Counted from the first letter of the stretch, positions 18,629 through 30,071 are shown. The stretch: 64,000 nt of DNA from Shouchella xiaoxiensis (GCF_016907895.1 NZ_JAFBCV010000003.1:124001-188000); one strand, 5' to 3'. Notes: generated by a model from the sequence alone, not told the origin. Numbers and translations are program-made.

Positions 18629-19789
18629 ATGGAGCCAATTTATTTAGATCATGCAGCGACCTCGCCTGTAGATAAGCGTGTGTTAGACGAAATGATTCCC
18701 TATTTTTCGATGGAGTTTGGGAACCCGTCAAGTACGCATCTTTTTGGAAGGAAAGCTAAGCAAGCTCTTTTTGAAGCAAGAGCTCGTATCGCGCATGTAC
18801 TTGGGGCTAACGCAAACGAAATCATTTTTACAAGTGGTGGAACAGAAGCAAACAATCTTGCACTTGTTGGTTATGTGCGCGCAAATGCTCATAAAGGTAA
18901 GCATCTTATTACAACTGAAATTGAGCATCATGCTATACTTCATACAATTGATCAGCTTGAGCAAGAAGGCTTTTCAGTAACGCGTTTACCAGTTGATTCT
19001 GATGGACGAATTTCAATAGCAGACTTGCAAGATGCGCTTACGGATGAAACCATAGTTGTCTCGATTATGTTTGGAAATAATGAAGTCGGCACATTACAGC
19101 CAATTGTCGAGATTGGCGAACTAATAGCTGATCATCAAGCTGTTTTTCATACAGATGCAGTTCAAGCTGCTGGAATTCTTTCAATAGACGTAAAAGCTCT
19201 GAAGATTGATATGGCATCGATATCTAGTCACAAGCTTAATGGTCCTAAAGGAATTGGCTGTCTTTATTTGCGAGAGAACATTGAAATACAGCCTATGTTT
19301 TTTGGCGGTGAGCAAGAAAAACGTAGACGAGCTGGTACAGAAAATGTTCCTGGAGCGGTTGGTTTTGCAAGAGCATTTGAATTAGCAGCAGCTGAATACC
19401 AAGATCGAGCGAGTAAATATACTTATTTCCGGAGTCAATTCTTCGCTATAATGAATGAGTACAAAATAAAAGTTACTGAAAATGGATCAGATAAATATAA
19501 ACTTCCACATATTCTAAATGTTTGTTTTGATGGAGTGAAAACAGAAGCACTCTTAATGCAGTTGGATTTGCTTGGAATTGCTGCATCGGGTGGTTCCGCT
19601 TGTACGGCTGGCACGCATTTACCGTCTCATGTCATAGAAGCTATGTATGGGAAAGAGAGCAATAAAGTCGATGAAGCGATTCGATTCAGTTTTGGTCTAG
19701 GAAATACAGACGATCAATTAGAGTTCACATTTAACGCAATTGCAAAAGCAGTGAGGGATGCGCACCAACAAAATGCATTTATTGAGTAG
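18629..19789 (+). CDS. iscS: Cysteine desulfurase (IscS/YrvO type)
   Basis: A PLP enzyme of 386 residues that takes sulphur from cysteine. It starts EPIYLDHAATSPVD, has the PLP lysine in SSHKLNGPKGIG, and the active-site cysteine in GSACTAGTHLPSHV. It is immediately upstream of mnmA; in B. subtilis the equivalent YrvO feeds sulphur directly to MnmA for 2-thiouridine in tRNA. ATG at 18629 is preferred since AAGGTG lies 7 bases before it, while the TTG at 18623 abuts that site. Confidence 0.94.
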   Translation: MEPIYLDHAATSPVDKRVLDEMIPYFSMEFGNPSSTHLFGRKAKQALFEARARIAHVLGANANEIIFTSGGTEANNLALVGYVRANAHKGKHLITTEIEHHAILHTIDQLEQEGFSVTRLPVDSDGRISIADLQDALTDETIVVSIMFGNNEVGTLQPIVEIGELIADHQAVFHTDAVQAAGILSIDVKALKIDMASISSHKLNGPKGIGCLYLRENIEIQPMFFGGEQEKRRRAGTENVPGAVGFARAFELAAAEYQDRASKYTYFRSQFFAIMNEYKIKVTENGSDKYKLPHILNVCFDGVKTEALLMQLDLLGIAASGGSACTAGTHLPSHVIEAMYGKESNKVDEAIRFSFGLGNTDDQLEFTFNAIAKAVRDAHQQNAFIE

Positions 19790-19805
19790 TGGTGTGCGAA
19801 AGTGA

Positions 19806-20912
<1,107 letters not shown>

Positions 20913-20948
20913 TGGTGTTTTCCCTTTTTAATTAAGGAGGAGTTACTA

Positions 20949-21608
20949 ATGGAAAACAAACAGGGCATTCAATTAATGCAAGATGGCAAATATGAAGAAG
21001 CCGCAAAAGTGTTTACTGCGTACATTGAAGCGCATCCGAAAGAAACGACAGGGTATATAAATATGGCGAATTTATTAAGTGTACTTGGTGACTTTGAACG
21101 TTCTTTGTTATTTAATGAGCGTGCAATTGAATTAGACAGCAAAGCAACGGCGGCTTATTACGGGCGAGGAACGATTTATTATCAACAAGATCAATTTGAG
21201 AAGGCCGCTGACTCTTTTCTACTCGCGATCAAGCAAGGAATGGACGAGGCAGATGCTTACTACATGCTTGGTATGAGCTATTATCAGACAGGTTCACTAG
21301 CACATGCGCAAGCAAATTTAAGCAGAGCCTATGAACTAAGCCCCAATGATAGTGAAATTAGCTTTCAATACGGACTGTGTTTAGCTCAATTAGAGCAGCT
21401 GGACGATGCAGCAGTTTATTTTGAGAAAACGATTGAACTTGACCCATCTCATGCAGATGCTCATTATAATTTAGGGATTATTTTTGCTTCAAAGGAAGAT
21501 ATTGATTCAGCTTTGAATTCATTTCGAACTGCACTATCCTACCAACCAGACCATCTATTAGCAGGAAATGGAATTCGTGTTCTCGAAGATGCTTTAGATA
21601 AAGGGTGA
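20949..21608 (+). CDS. TPR-repeat protein (YrrB-like)
   Basis: The 219-residue protein consists almost wholly of tetratricopeptide repeats; six or so 34-residue units are visible, for instance ATAAYYGRGTIYYQQDQFEKA and SHADAHYNLGIIFASKEDID. No signal peptide or membrane helix. TPRs bind protein partners, which are unknown here. It lies between mnmA and recD2 as yrrB does in B. subtilis, with a strong AAGGAGGAG before the ATG. Confidence 0.88.
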   Translation: MENKQGIQLMQDGKYEEAAKVFTAYIEAHPKETTGYINMANLLSVLGDFERSLLFNERAIELDSKATAAYYGRGTIYYQQDQFEKAADSFLLAIKQGMDEADAYYMLGMSYYQTGSLAHAQANLSRAYELSPNDSEISFQYGLCLAQLEQLDDAAVYFEKTIELDPSHADAHYNLGIIFASKEDIDSALNSFRTALSYQPDHLLAGNGIRVLEDALDKG

Positions 21609-21613
21609 TTGCA

Positions 21614-23866
21614 GTGGAAGCAAATAGCTCTATTGGATTCGTTAAAGGAAAAGTGACACATGTTTTGTTTCGGAATGATGACAATGATTATACCGTAGCA
21701 ACAGTTAAAGTAGATAAGAGTAATGAAGAATTAGAGTCCAATAAAACGACCATTATCGGTCACTTGCCTGAACTTGAGCTAAATGAAACCTATTCGTTTT
21801 TTGGACAAGTGACAGATCATCCACGGTTTGGTACTCAGTATCGAGTAGAAACGTTTCGAAGAGACTTGCCGCAGAGCAAAAGTGGAATTAGCAAGTTCTT
21901 ATCAAGTGATCGATTTCCAGGAATCGGTCAAAAAACGGCAGAAACGATTGTTGAGCAGTTAGGTGAACGCGCTATTTCTGCCATTTTAGAGGACCGACAT
22001 GTGTTAAAATCGATCCCAAAGCTTTCAAAGGACAAAGCAGACTTGTTATACAATCAGCTGCTTGAACATCAAGGTGCTGAGCAAGTAATAATCCAGTTAT
22101 CGCAGTATGGCTTTGGAACTGAACTGGCAATGAGTGTCTATCGTTCCTACAAACTCCAGGCCTTAGATGTTATTCGAACAAATCCATACTTACTCATACA
22201 GGATGTTGAAGGAATTGGGTTTAGACGAGCTGATCAATTAGGTGCTGCTATTGGACTTACTGGAAGTCATCCTGAACGCTTAAGAGCGGGTTTGTTGTAC
22301 ATTACGAATGAGTTAAGTTTGCAGTCTGGCCATCTATTTTTGTTTCGAGATGAATTAATTAATGAAGCAAAAATCCTCTTATCAAATGCACAAGAACAAA
22401 TTACTGAAACCGACATTACGGATGCAATTGAACAAATGAATGAAGAAGGGTTACTTGTTACAGAAGAAGACCGTGTTTATTTGAAGTCCTTATTTTATGC
22501 TGAAAAAGGGATATCAGCAAACGTTCGTAGGATAAGTTCACAAACGATAAAGCAAGAATTTACTAAAGCGGAAATTGAAAAAACGTTAGGGAAACTTGAA
22601 GAAAGTCATCAAGTCACCTATTCCTCCAAGCAGAAAGAAGCGATTGAGACCGCACTTGAATCACCCCTGTTATTACTGACTGGAGGTCCAGGAACAGGTA
22701 AAACAACGGTAATCAAAGGAATTGTTGAAGCGTATGCAGCGTTACATGGCCTTTCTCTTAATTTAAATGGGTACTCCAAAACATCTCCTTTTCCTTTAAA
22801 GCTGACTGCACCTACCGGTCGAGCTGCCAAACGCATGGCAGAAGCTACTGAGTTGCCTGCAGGAACGATTCACAGCTTGCTCGGCTGGAAAGGAGCAACA
22901 AGTGGGTTTGAAAAAGGCGACCATGACCAACTAGAGGGTGAGTTGTTAATTGTCGATGAAATGTCAATGGTTGACGCTTGGATTGCCAACCAATTATTTA
23001 AAGCAATACCGAAGGGAATGCAGGTCGTATTAGTAGGTGACGAAAATCAGCTTCCTTCCGTTGGGCCTGGTCAAGTATTAAAGGATTTGTTGGATGCAGA
23101 AGTTATACCGACTGTAAGATTAAATGATATTTATCGTCAGGCAGAAGGTTCATCTATTATTGAATTAGCTCATTCCATGAAGGATGGCAATTTACCTGAT
23201 GATTTTACTGAAAAAAAAGCAGATCGACGCTTTTTCTCATGTAATCAGCACCAGGTTCAAACGGCGGTCCGGCAAATTTGTGAGAATGCGATTAAGAAAG
23301 GTTATAGTGCAAAAGAAATCCAAGTACTTGCACCAATGTATCGTGGACAAGCTGGGATAACTATTTTAAATGGTGTGTTGCAAGAGCTGTTTAATCCACC
23401 TAAAGAAGAACGGAGAGAATTGCCGTTTGGTGATGTCATTTTTCGAAAAGGAGATATGGTACTTCAGCTTGTAAACAATGCAGAAGACGGTGTTTATAAC
23501 GGTGACAGGGGCGAGATTGTCGCTATCATTTATGCAAAAGAAACGACTGAAAAAAAAGACCAGCTTGTTGTATCTTTTGATGGACTTGAGGTTATTTATG
23601 AAAAGAAGGACTTAAATCATTTAACACATGCCTATTGTTCATCCATCCATAAAGCACAAGGAAGCGAATTTCCGATTGTAGTCATGCCAGTTGTTGCTTC
23701 TTATTACCGTATGTTAAGACGAAACTTACTCTATACAGGTATTACAAGAGCGAAGCAATATTTGCTCTTATGCGGGGATATTCAAACGTTTCAAAGAGCT
23801 ATTCAACAAGCAAATGAAACAAGACAATCCAAATTAAAAGAACGTCTGCAGGCGTGGACAAAATAA
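21614..23866 (+). CDS. recD2: ATP-dependent RecD2 DNA helicase
   Basis: A 5'-3' superfamily 1B helicase of about 750 residues, acting without RecBC and linked to fork progression and mismatch repair. It has an N-terminal OB-like region (VKGKVTHVLFRNDDNDYTVA), helix-hairpin-helix segments (FPGIGQKTAETI, GIGFRRADQLG), Walker A GGPGTGKTT, Walker B LLIVDEMSMVD, and the C-terminal motifs THAYCSSIHKAQGSEFP and LLYTGITRAK. Start is probably GTG 21614; a GTG at 21605 overlaps the stop of the TPR gene and is also possible. Confidence 0.94.
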   Translation: MEANSSIGFVKGKVTHVLFRNDDNDYTVATVKVDKSNEELESNKTTIIGHLPELELNETYSFFGQVTDHPRFGTQYRVETFRRDLPQSKSGISKFLSSDRFPGIGQKTAETIVEQLGERAISAILEDRHVLKSIPKLSKDKADLLYNQLLEHQGAEQVIIQLSQYGFGTELAMSVYRSYKLQALDVIRTNPYLLIQDVEGIGFRRADQLGAAIGLTGSHPERLRAGLLYITNELSLQSGHLFLFRDELINEAKILLSNAQEQITETDITDAIEQMNEEGLLVTEEDRVYLKSLFYAEKGISANVRRISSQTIKQEFTKAEIEKTLGKLEESHQVTYSSKQKEAIETALESPLLLLTGGPGTGKTTVIKGIVEAYAALHGLSLNLNGYSKTSPFPLKLTAPTGRAAKRMAEATELPAGTIHSLLGWKGATSGFEKGDHDQLEGELLIVDEMSMVDAWIANQLFKAIPKGMQVVLVGDENQLPSVGPGQVLKDLLDAEVIPTVRLNDIYRQAEGSSIIELAHSMKDGNLPDDFTEKKADRRFFSCNQHQVQTAVRQICENAIKKGYSAKEIQVLAPMYRGQAGITILNGVLQELFNPPKEERRELPFGDVIFRKGDMVLQLVNNAEDGVYNGDRGEIVAIIYAKETTEKKDQLVVSFDGLEVIYEKKDLNHLTHAYCSSIHKAQGSEFPIVVMPVVASYYRMLRRNLLYTGITRAKQYLLLCGDIQTFQRAIQQANETRQSKLKERLQAWTK

Positions 23867-23947
23867 ACAACGATTGGTAACGTTCTCCGTGGATAGCCTT
23901 TAATAGGATTGCACACCTTATAAATGTTCGGAAGGGTGGTGCAACTT

Positions 23948-24418
23948 TTGCGAACAATGCAAGCGTTAATCGGTCTGCCCATTATAACAACTGCTGATGG
24001 GGAAGAGTTGGGTCATGTTATTGATGGCTTAATGGACGGGAATACCGTTGTTGGTTTATTAGTAAAGCCTCATCGACTGCTAGCGCACCATTTATTTCTT
24101 CCTGTTGAGCAGATTGCACAATCTGGATCTTCAGCTGTCATGGTAAAGAATTCCACTGTTTTACAAGCTTATTCGGATCGTCATAAGCAGCTATATCCGA
24201 TTTGTACGAGTCGAAAAAAGCTCAAGGGAAAACCGGTTTTGTCTGATGAAGGGGAATTACTTGGGCTGGCAGAAGATGTATATTTCGAGATGGAATTGGG
24301 CACGATCATAGGGTATGAAGTGACAGATGGTTGGTTAGCTGATTTAAAGGAAGGCCGTCAAGTGATAAAAGGTCATGACTTAATCATTAAGAAAGAACGA
24401 GCCATTTTGTCTCTCTAA
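23948..24418 (+). CDS. PRC-barrel domain protein (YrrD-like)
   Basis: About 156 residues with two PRC-barrel-like halves: QALIGLPIITTADGEELGHV at the start, and KKLKGKPVLSDEGELLGLA in the middle. PRC-barrels mediate protein or RNA contacts; the role of this family in Firmicutes is unknown. The frame is open from ATG 23924, but TTG 23948 lies about 8 bases after GAAGGGTGG, and the protein then begins at the conserved domain. It starts a run of small genes before the AI-2E permease. Confidence 0.75.
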   Translation: MRTMQALIGLPIITTADGEELGHVIDGLMDGNTVVGLLVKPHRLLAHHLFLPVEQIAQSGSSAVMVKNSTVLQAYSDRHKQLYPICTSRKKLKGKPVLSDEGELLGLAEDVYFEMELGTIIGYEVTDGWLADLKEGRQVIKGHDLIIKKERAILSL

Positions 24419-24429
24419 AGGAGGCTCCT

Positions 24430-24621
24430 ATGATGCGCTGTCCAAACTGCCAGCGAAAGGATATCGGTAAAATTGGAACAAACCAGTACTATTGCTGGAA
24501 TTGCTTTATTGAGATGAACCTTGTTAAAGGTACTTTAATGCTTCATCAAGTCGAAGAAGATGGGTCATTAAGTTCTCTAGATGATTTGTTTGAGGAAGAA
24601 GATCGACGTGTAAACATGTAG
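24430..24621 (+). CDS. Small zinc-ribbon protein
   Basis: A 63-residue protein with two CxxC knuckles, CPNC near residue 4 and CWNC near residue 22, followed by an acidic tail. That is a minimal zinc ribbon; no further function is visible. A strong AAAGGAGG precedes tandem ATG codons at 24430 and 24433, either of which could start. It is 11 bases after the PRC-barrel gene and is probably in its operon. Confidence 0.75.
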   Translation: MMRCPNCQRKDIGKIGTNQYYCWNCFIEMNLVKGTLMLHQVEEDGSLSSLDDLFEEEDRRVNM

Positions 24622-24639
24622 TGAATTGAGGTGAATTTC

Positions 24640-24825
24640 TTGCGAAAATCAATCGCACCTTTAATGGTTATTGGCCTTGGCGCTGCTTGGTATTCAATGA
24701 ATGATCGAAAAACGAAAAAGAAAGTCCATCATTTATTTGAGCCAATTATGGATGCTGAAAAAAAGCTAATGAATGCACGCACGTGGAAGAAAACAAAGAA
24801 AAAAGTGAAAAAAATGTTCCATTAA
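24640..24825 (+). CDS. Small basic membrane-anchored protein (DUF3918/YrzQ-like)
   Basis: About 61 residues: an N-terminal hydrophobic helix (IAPLMVIGLGAAWYSM) followed by a very basic tail rich in lysine (KTKKKVHHLF and KKTKKKVKKMF). It resembles the DUF3918 small proteins found in this place in Bacillus. The start is probably TTG 24640 with TGAGGTGA just upstream; GTG 24631 overlaps that site. It ends in a terminator. Confidence 0.7.
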   Translation: MRKSIAPLMVIGLGAAWYSMNDRKTKKKVHHLFEPIMDAEKKLMNARTWKKTKKKVKKMFH

Positions 24826-24849
24826 AAAACGGCGAAAGCCGTTTTTTTT
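24824..24849 (+). terminator. Terminator after the small-gene run
   Basis: AAAAAACGGC, a GAAA tetraloop and GCCGTTTTTTTT form a classic intrinsic terminator. Confidence 0.9.
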
Positions 24850-24895
24850 GATTAAATCACCTAAACCTGCGCAATCTAAACTGAGGTGGTGTAGA

Positions 24896-25972
24896 GTGAA
24901 ACGTGAACGACTACAACAAGATGTATTAAAGTGGGGAAAATGGTTAATTATATTAGTTTTTTTTCTATTGTTGGGGCAATTAGCTGCTTATTTAGAACCA
25001 ATATGGCTTATTGGAAAAACCTTACTCCTCCCATTAGTCGTTGCTTGTGTGATTGCCTATTTATTGCACCCTATAATTGAAAAGTTAGCGACCTATGGGT
25101 TATCAAGAGGTCTAGCAACAGCACTTCTATTTCTTCTATTTATCGCAACAATTGTTCTTATATTAATGATTGGTATTCCCGTGTTTATTCGACAAGTGCA
25201 CGATGCGATTGATGTGTTACCTGAACAATTAGCTTCAATTAAAGAGACGATTTTTACATATCAAAAACAATTGAGTGGACTTCCTGATCCGATTCAGGTG
25301 CATGTTGAAGAATGGACTGAAAAAGTAGAAACTTTTGCGGCAAAATCGCTAGATCAATTAGAACAAATCATTCTTACGGCCATTCAATCGATTATGGTCT
25401 GGGTTGTTGTTCCTTTTATTGTTTTTTACTTGTTAAAGGATTACACACTTGTTCAACGTGTTGGATTTTATATTACCCCGAGAAAATGGAGAGAGAAAGT
25501 GCTTCTCTATATAAGAGATGTGGATAAAACATTTGGATCGTATATAAGGGGCCAGCTTCTTGTTGCTTTATGCGTTGGTGTCATTTCAACAATCACTTTT
25601 TGGGTATTAGGTGTTCCTTACCCAGTTATACTTGGTCTTTTTGTTGGTGCAACTGACTTGATTCCTTATTTTGGTGCAATTATTAGTGCGGTACCTGCCA
25701 TTGGCGTAGCGCTACTTGACTCAACATCACTTGCGATCTATGTTGCAATTTCCTTATTTATCATTCAACAAGTAGAAGGCAATATTTTATCGCCTTTAAT
25801 TGTTGGGAGAACTGTTCATCTTCACCCTGTGCTCATTATATTTGCTTTATTAATTGGTGTAGAGGTTGCTGGTGTTATCGGTCTCTTGGTCGCAGTGCCT
25901 GTTACTGCAATTATGAAAGTCACTTTAATGCATATTAGGCAATATTTAAAGGGCGAAGTGGAGTATGATTGA
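24896..25972 (+). CDS. AI-2E family transporter (YrrI-like)
   Basis: A 358-residue polytopic membrane protein with seven to eight hydrophobic segments, a soluble loop at about residues 95-150, and the family signature PYFGAIISAVPAIGVALL. The AI-2E family includes exporters of autoinducer-2 and Na+/H+ antiporters, so substrate is open; for a possibly alkaliphilic host the antiporter option is worth noting. The start is GTG 24896 after GAGGTGG. Its stop codon overlaps the -35 of the alaS promoter. Confidence 0.82.
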   Translation: MKRERLQQDVLKWGKWLIILVFFLLLGQLAAYLEPIWLIGKTLLLPLVVACVIAYLLHPIIEKLATYGLSRGLATALLFLLFIATIVLILMIGIPVFIRQVHDAIDVLPEQLASIKETIFTYQKQLSGLPDPIQVHVEEWTEKVETFAAKSLDQLEQIILTAIQSIMVWVVVPFIVFYLLKDYTLVQRVGFYITPRKWREKVLLYIRDVDKTFGSYIRGQLLVALCVGVISTITFWVLGVPYPVILGLFVGATDLIPYFGAIISAVPAIGVALLDSTSLAIYVAISLFIIQQVEGNILSPLIVGRTVHLHPVLIIFALLIGVEVAGVIGLLVAVPVTAIMKVTLMHIRQYLKGEVEYD

Positions 25973-25997
25973 CATTGCTCTACGTGAGCGCTATAAT
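25969..25997 (+). promoter_or_regulatory. Full-consensus SigA promoter of the alaS T-box
   Basis: TTGACA (25969-25974) and TATAAT (25992-25997) with 17-base spacing. The permease stop TGA (25970-25972) is embedded in the -35. Confidence 0.92.
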
Positions 25998-26003
25998 CGT
26001 CGT

Positions 26004-26267
26004 GAACAGATGATCGTAATAGCATAAAATGAACATACATTGAAGGAATGAGTACACATTAGCCCATTCACAGAGACATGCTTTCTTGGCTGGAAAGAGC
26101 ATGATTGAAGAAATGTGGAATGCTATTCTGGAGTAGCAATTAAAAGGTTGCCGTGCCCCAGCGTTAAAGGGACTGAAGTGATGATAACAAGGTTACTCGT
26201 TATCATAATGAGGGTGGTACCGCGTGAACAGACATCTCGTCCCTTTTTTGAGGGAGGAGTTTTTTTA
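26004..26267 (+). promoter_or_regulatory. T-box riboswitch (alaS)
   Basis: The T-box core AGGGTGGTACCGCG lies at 26211-26224, followed by an intrinsic terminator (CTCGTCCC near 26236 with GAGGGAGGAG and T7). The Stem I specifier loop reads GGAATGCTATTC with the Ala codon GCT at 26122-26124, followed by A as is usual. It should allow alaS transcription when tRNA-Ala is uncharged. Confidence 0.92.
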
Positions 26268-26298
26268 TTTGCATTTATTTACATAAGGAGTGATTTAT

Positions 26299-28941
26299 AT
26301 GAAGCAATTATCGTCTGCTGAAGTACGTCAAATGTTTATTGACTTCTTTAAAGAAAAGGGCCATTCCGTTGAGCCGAGTGCATCACTCGTCCCATTTGAA
26401 GATCCAAGCTTATTGTGGATAAATAGTGGCGTTGCAACGCTAAAGAAGTACTTTGATGGTAGAGTGGTTCCTAAAAATCCTAAGATCGTCATTGCACAAA
26501 AATCAATACGCACAAACGATATTGAAAATGTCGGTAAAACGGCGCGCCATCACACGTTCTTTGAGATGCTTGGGAATTTTTCGATTGGTGATTATTTCAA
26601 AAAAGAATCGATCGATTTAGCTTGGGAGTTTTTTACGGATAAAAAGTGGATTGGGTTTGATCCTGAGAAACTATCAGTAACGGTTCATCCTGAAGATCAC
26701 GAGGCTTACGCGCATTGGGCTGAAGTAATTGGTGTTCCAGAGGAAAGAATCATTCGCCTTGAAGGAAACTTCTGGGATATCGGTGAAGGACCAAGTGGAC
26801 CAAATTCGGAGATCTTCTATGATCGTGGTCCAGAGTATGGAAATGACAGTAATGATCCTGAACTTTATCCAGGTGGAGAAAATGAAAGATATTTAGAGAT
26901 CTGGAATTTGGTTTTCTCTCAGTTTAATCATAATGCTGATGGCACGTATACGCCACTCCCTAAGAAAAATATTGATACTGGCTTAGGATTAGAAAGAATG
27001 GTTTCTGTGATCCAAGGCGCTCGAACAAATTACGATACAGACCTCTTCTTACCGATAATCGCCCAAGTAGAAAACTTTGCTAACACAAAGTATAAACAAA
27101 GCGATAGTGAAGAAGACGCTGCCTTTAAAGTCATTGCTGATCACATTCGTACGGTTGCTTTTGCGATTGGTGATGGGGCGTTGCCATCGAATGAGGGTCG
27201 TGGGTATGTTTTACGCCGCTTACTACGTCGTGCGGTGCGCTTTGCAAAAACAATTGGAATTGACAAGCCGTTTATGTTTGAGTTAGTTCCCGTTGTTGGA
27301 GCAATCATGAAAGATTTCTATCCAGAAGTTGAAAGCAAACAAGACTTTATTCAACGGGTTATTCGTACGGAAGAAGAGCGGTTTCATGAAACACTTAATG
27401 ACGGGTTGGCAATCTTAAATAATCTTATTGCTCAAGCGCAAACAAATAATGAACAAATGATTGCAGGCACCGATGCGTTCCGCTTATACGATACGTATGG
27501 ATTTCCAGTTGATCTAACAGAAGAATATGTAGAAGAGCAAGGACTTGTAGTTGACCGTGATGGATTTGAGCGTGAGATGGAAGGTCAAAGAAGTAGAGCA
27601 CGAGCAGCTCGTCAGGAATCATCTTCAATGGGAGTTCAAGAAGATATTTTTGGTGAGTTAAAGGCGCCAAGCATGTTTGTAGGCTATGAAAAGTCAGAAA
27701 CGACAGCAACAATTCAAACGCTAATTATTGGCAAAGAATCAGTCCAACAGGTAGGTACAGGACAAACAGCATCAATGTTACTTGATAAAACTCCTTTTTA
27801 TGCTGAGAGTGGCGGACAAGTTGCTGATCGCGGTACGATAAAAACAGAGACAGGCTATGGTCGTGTGATTGATGTGAAAAAAGCTCCAAACGGTCAACAT
27901 CTACACACGGTTGAAGTAGAATCTGGGGAGCTAGCAGTAGGGAATCAAGTTGAAGCTCGAATTGAAGTTCGTGAACGGTTAGATATTGTCAAAAATCATA
28001 CCGCTACACATTTATTACATCAGGCTTTAAAAGATGTGTTAGGCGAACATGTAAATCAAGCTGGTTCATTAGTTAACAGTGAAAGATTACGATTTGACTT
28101 TTCTCACTTTGGCCAAGTAACACCCAATGAGTTGAAACAAATTGAACAATTGGTTAACGAAAAGATTTGGTTGGCATTACCGGTAGAAATCTCGACAAAA
28201 TCATTAGCTGAAGCGAAAGAAATGGGAGCCATGGCTTTATTTGGTGAAAAGTACGGTGATGAAGTCCGCGTCGTTCAAGTAGGTGATTATAGTTTAGAGT
28301 TATGTGGTGGGTGCCATGTCCGCAATGCTGCAGAAATAGGATTGTTTAAAGTGGTTTCTGAATCAGGAATTGGTGCAGGTGTTCGTAGAATTGAAGCAGT
28401 CACTTCTAAAGGTGCATATGAATTTTTAAATGATCAACTGTCTATTCTTTATGATGCAAAGGACCGCTTAAAAGTGAAGCAATTCAAGGATATACCGCAG
28501 CGCATTGACGGTGTTTTAAGTGAGCTTCGAGATGCAAATCGTGAGAATGAATCATTAACCGCTAAACTCGGTCAAGTTGAAGCAGGTCACCTAGGTGATA
28601 AAGCTGTAAACTACGGTGATGTAACAGTAGTTGCGACTGTTGTTCAAGCGAAAGATATGGATGCCATCCGCGCAATGGTTGATACACTAAAACAACAATA
28701 TTTAAAAGCCGTTATTGTGTTAGGTGCTAAAACTGGTGACAAAGTGTCATTTGTTGCAGGTGTGACGAAAGAAGCAATGGCTGAAGGTTATCACGCTGGA
28801 AAGCTAATTAAAGAGGTCGCTTCAAGAACTGGCGGTGGTGGTGGCGGTCGTCCAGATATGGCTCAAGCTGGAGGAAAAGACCCGTCTAAGTTAGAAGAAG
28901 CCTTAGCATACGTAGACGAGTATGTTAAATCAATTTCCTAA
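26299..28941 (+). CDS. alaS: Alanyl-tRNA synthetase
   Basis: A class II enzyme of 880 residues, nearly the B. subtilis length. Catalytic core: [11 protein letters not shown] near the start, then [19 protein letters not shown] and [17 protein letters not shown]. The editing domain has the zinc motifs [11 protein letters not shown] and CGGCHV, and the C-terminal C-Ala region ends in the glycine-rich [18 protein letters not shown]. The ATG at 26299 lies 8 bases after AAGGAG; the earlier GTG (26290) overlaps it. Confidence 0.97.
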   Translation: MKQLSSAEVRQMFIDFFKEKGHSVEPSASLVPFEDPSLLWINSGVATLKKYFDGRVVPKNPKIVIAQKSIRTNDIENVGKTARHHTFFEMLGNFSIGDYFKKESIDLAWEFFTDKKWIGFDPEKLSVTVHPEDHEAYAHWAEVIGVPEERIIRLEGNFWDIGEGPSGPNSEIFYDRGPEYGNDSNDPELYPGGENERYLEIWNLVFSQFNHNADGTYTPLPKKNIDTGLGLERMVSVIQGARTNYDTDLFLPIIAQVENFANTKYKQSDSEEDAAFKVIADHIRTVAFAIGDGALPSNEGRGYVLRRLLRRAVRFAKTIGIDKPFMFELVPVVGAIMKDFYPEVESKQDFIQRVIRTEEERFHETLNDGLAILNNLIAQAQTNNEQMIAGTDAFRLYDTYGFPVDLTEEYVEEQGLVVDRDGFEREMEGQRSRARAARQESSSMGVQEDIFGELKAPSMFVGYEKSETTATIQTLIIGKESVQQVGTGQTASMLLDKTPFYAESGGQVADRGTIKTETGYGRVIDVKKAPNGQHLHTVEVESGELAVGNQVEARIEVRERLDIVKNHTATHLLHQALKDVLGEHVNQAGSLVNSERLRFDFSHFGQVTPNELKQIEQLVNEKIWLALPVEISTKSLAEAKEMGAMALFGEKYGDEVRVVQVGDYSLELCGGCHVRNAAEIGLFKVVSESGIGAGVRRIEAVTSKGAYEFLNDQLSILYDAKDRLKVKQFKDIPQRIDGVLSELRDANRENESLTAKLGQVEAGHLGDKAVNYGDVTVVATVVQAKDMDAIRAMVDTLKQQYLKAVIVLGAKTGDKVSFVAGVTKEAMAEGYHAGKLIKEVASRTGGGGGGRPDMAQAGGKDPSKLEEALAYVDEYVKSIS

Positions 28942-29024
28942 TCGAACTAGAATGATGTACAATGAGGGTATTGTAGCTTTTACACGTTGTTTTGCTGACG
29001 ATAAACGTAAAGAGGTGAGAGCGA

Positions 29025-29294
29025 TTGAGTTCAATGGATAATACAATGCAGTTCAATTTTAATGATGATTCATTTGACGAAGAGGTTCGAGACGTGCTCT
29101 TGTCTGTTTTTGATGCTCTTGAAGAAAAGGGGTACAATCCGATTAATCAAATCGTCGGATACCTGCTATCTGGAGACCCAGCCTATATTCCTCGTCACAA
29201 AGATGCTAGAACGCTTATTCGAAAGCTGGAAAGAGACGAGCTTATTGAAACGTTAGTAAAATCATATCTCCAAGAACATGGAAAAGGAAAATGA
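29025..29294 (+). CDS. IreB family regulatory phosphoprotein (UPF0297)
   Basis: An 89-residue protein with the family core [20 protein letters not shown] and [12 protein letters not shown]. IreB in Enterococcus is phosphorylated by the PASTA kinase IreK and modulates cell-wall stress; in B. subtilis the orthologue is YrzL. It starts with TTG at 29025, 6 bases after GAGGTGAG, and overlaps ruvX by one base. It belongs to a conserved alaS-ireB-ruvX-yrzB run. Confidence 0.9.
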   Translation: MSSMDNTMQFNFNDDSFDEEVRDVLLSVFDALEEKGYNPINQIVGYLLSGDPAYIPRHKDARTLIRKLERDELIETLVKSYLQEHGKGK

Positions 29295-29716
29295 TGCGAG
29301 TTATTGGTCTTGATGTAGGAACAAAAACGATTGGTGTTGCTCTAAGTGACGCGTTTGGTTGGACAGCCCAAGGGCTTCCAACCATTAAGCGTGAAGAAGA
29401 GCAGACACAGTCTGATTACGAATCAATTGCACATCTAATTAAAGAACATGATGTTCAAAAAGTAGTTATTGGTTACCCTAAAAATATGAATGGAACCGTC
29501 GGTGAGAGTGGACAGCGTAGTGAGGCTTTTGCAGAGACGTTAAAAACGTATAGCAATGTAGAAACCATTTTGTGGGATGAACGCTTGACGACTGCTGCAG
29601 CTCAACGTGTGCTTGTTGATGCTGATGTAAGCCGCAAAAAACGAAAAAAAGTAGTTGATCAAATGGCTGCTGTTTTAATTTTACAAGGTTATTTAGATCG
29701 ACAAGCTCATTCATAA
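29294..29716 (+). CDS. ruvX: Putative pre-16S rRNA nuclease / Holliday junction resolvase-like (YqgF/RuvX)
   Basis: A 140-residue RNase H-fold protein: RVIGLDVGTKTIGVALSD at the N-terminus, VVIGYPKNMNG, then WDERLTTAAAQRVL and KVVDQMAAVLILQGYL, the family's acidic catalytic positions. YqgF matures the 5' end of 16S rRNA in E. coli. ATG 29294 is chosen because the protein then begins MRVIGLD; ATG 29291 is equally possible. Confidence 0.92.
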   Translation: MRVIGLDVGTKTIGVALSDAFGWTAQGLPTIKREEEQTQSDYESIAHLIKEHDVQKVVIGYPKNMNGTVGESGQRSEAFAETLKTYSNVETILWDERLTTAAAQRVLVDADVSRKKRKKVVDQMAAVLILQGYLDRQAHS

Positions 29717-29749
29717 TAAAGGTTAAATTAAAGAATAGAGGGATTTAAG

Positions 29750-30040
29750 ATGACACAAGAAGAAAAAGAACGCTTTGTAATACCAGATGAAGAAGGCACA
29801 GAACATTTATTTGATGAACTTTTTCGTTTTACTGTAGACGAAACGGAAAAATCATACATTGTACTAATTCCTGTTGGCGAAGAAGAAGATGAAGAAGAAG
29901 AAGTTGAAGTGTTTGCGTTTCGTTATGAAGACCGCGAAGGTGAAGAGAACGATATTGCTTTTTTCCCAGTTGAAACGGATGATGAATGGAGCATGATTGA
30001 AGAAATGCTTAATACGTTTTCAGATGAGGAAGACGAATAA
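29750..30040 (+). CDS. DUF1292 acidic protein (YrzB-like)
   Basis: A 96-residue, very acidic protein with the DUF1292 pattern: GTEHLFDELFRFTVDETEKS, a Glu-rich middle (EEEDEEEEVEV), and FFPVETDDEWSMIEEMLNTF at the end. Function is unknown in the family. It follows ruvX as yrzB does in B. subtilis and ends in a perfect palindrome. Confidence 0.88.
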   Translation: MTQEEKERFVIPDEEGTEHLFDELFRFTVDETEKSYIVLIPVGEEEDEEEEVEVFAFRYEDREGEENDIAFFPVETDDEWSMIEEMLNTFSDEEDE

Positions 30041-30047
30041 TACAAAT

Positions 30048-30071
30048 AACCCGTGCAACGTTGCACGGGTT
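30048..30071. terminator. Palindromic terminator-like hairpin after yrzB-like gene
   Basis: AACCCGTGCAAC and GTTGCACGGGTT make a perfect 24-base palindrome. The T-tract after it is poor, so termination may be partial. Confidence 0.7.

Noticed and set aside
26115-26321. Small plus-strand frame in the alaS leader
   Set aside because: It crosses the T-box and terminator and has no ribosome site.
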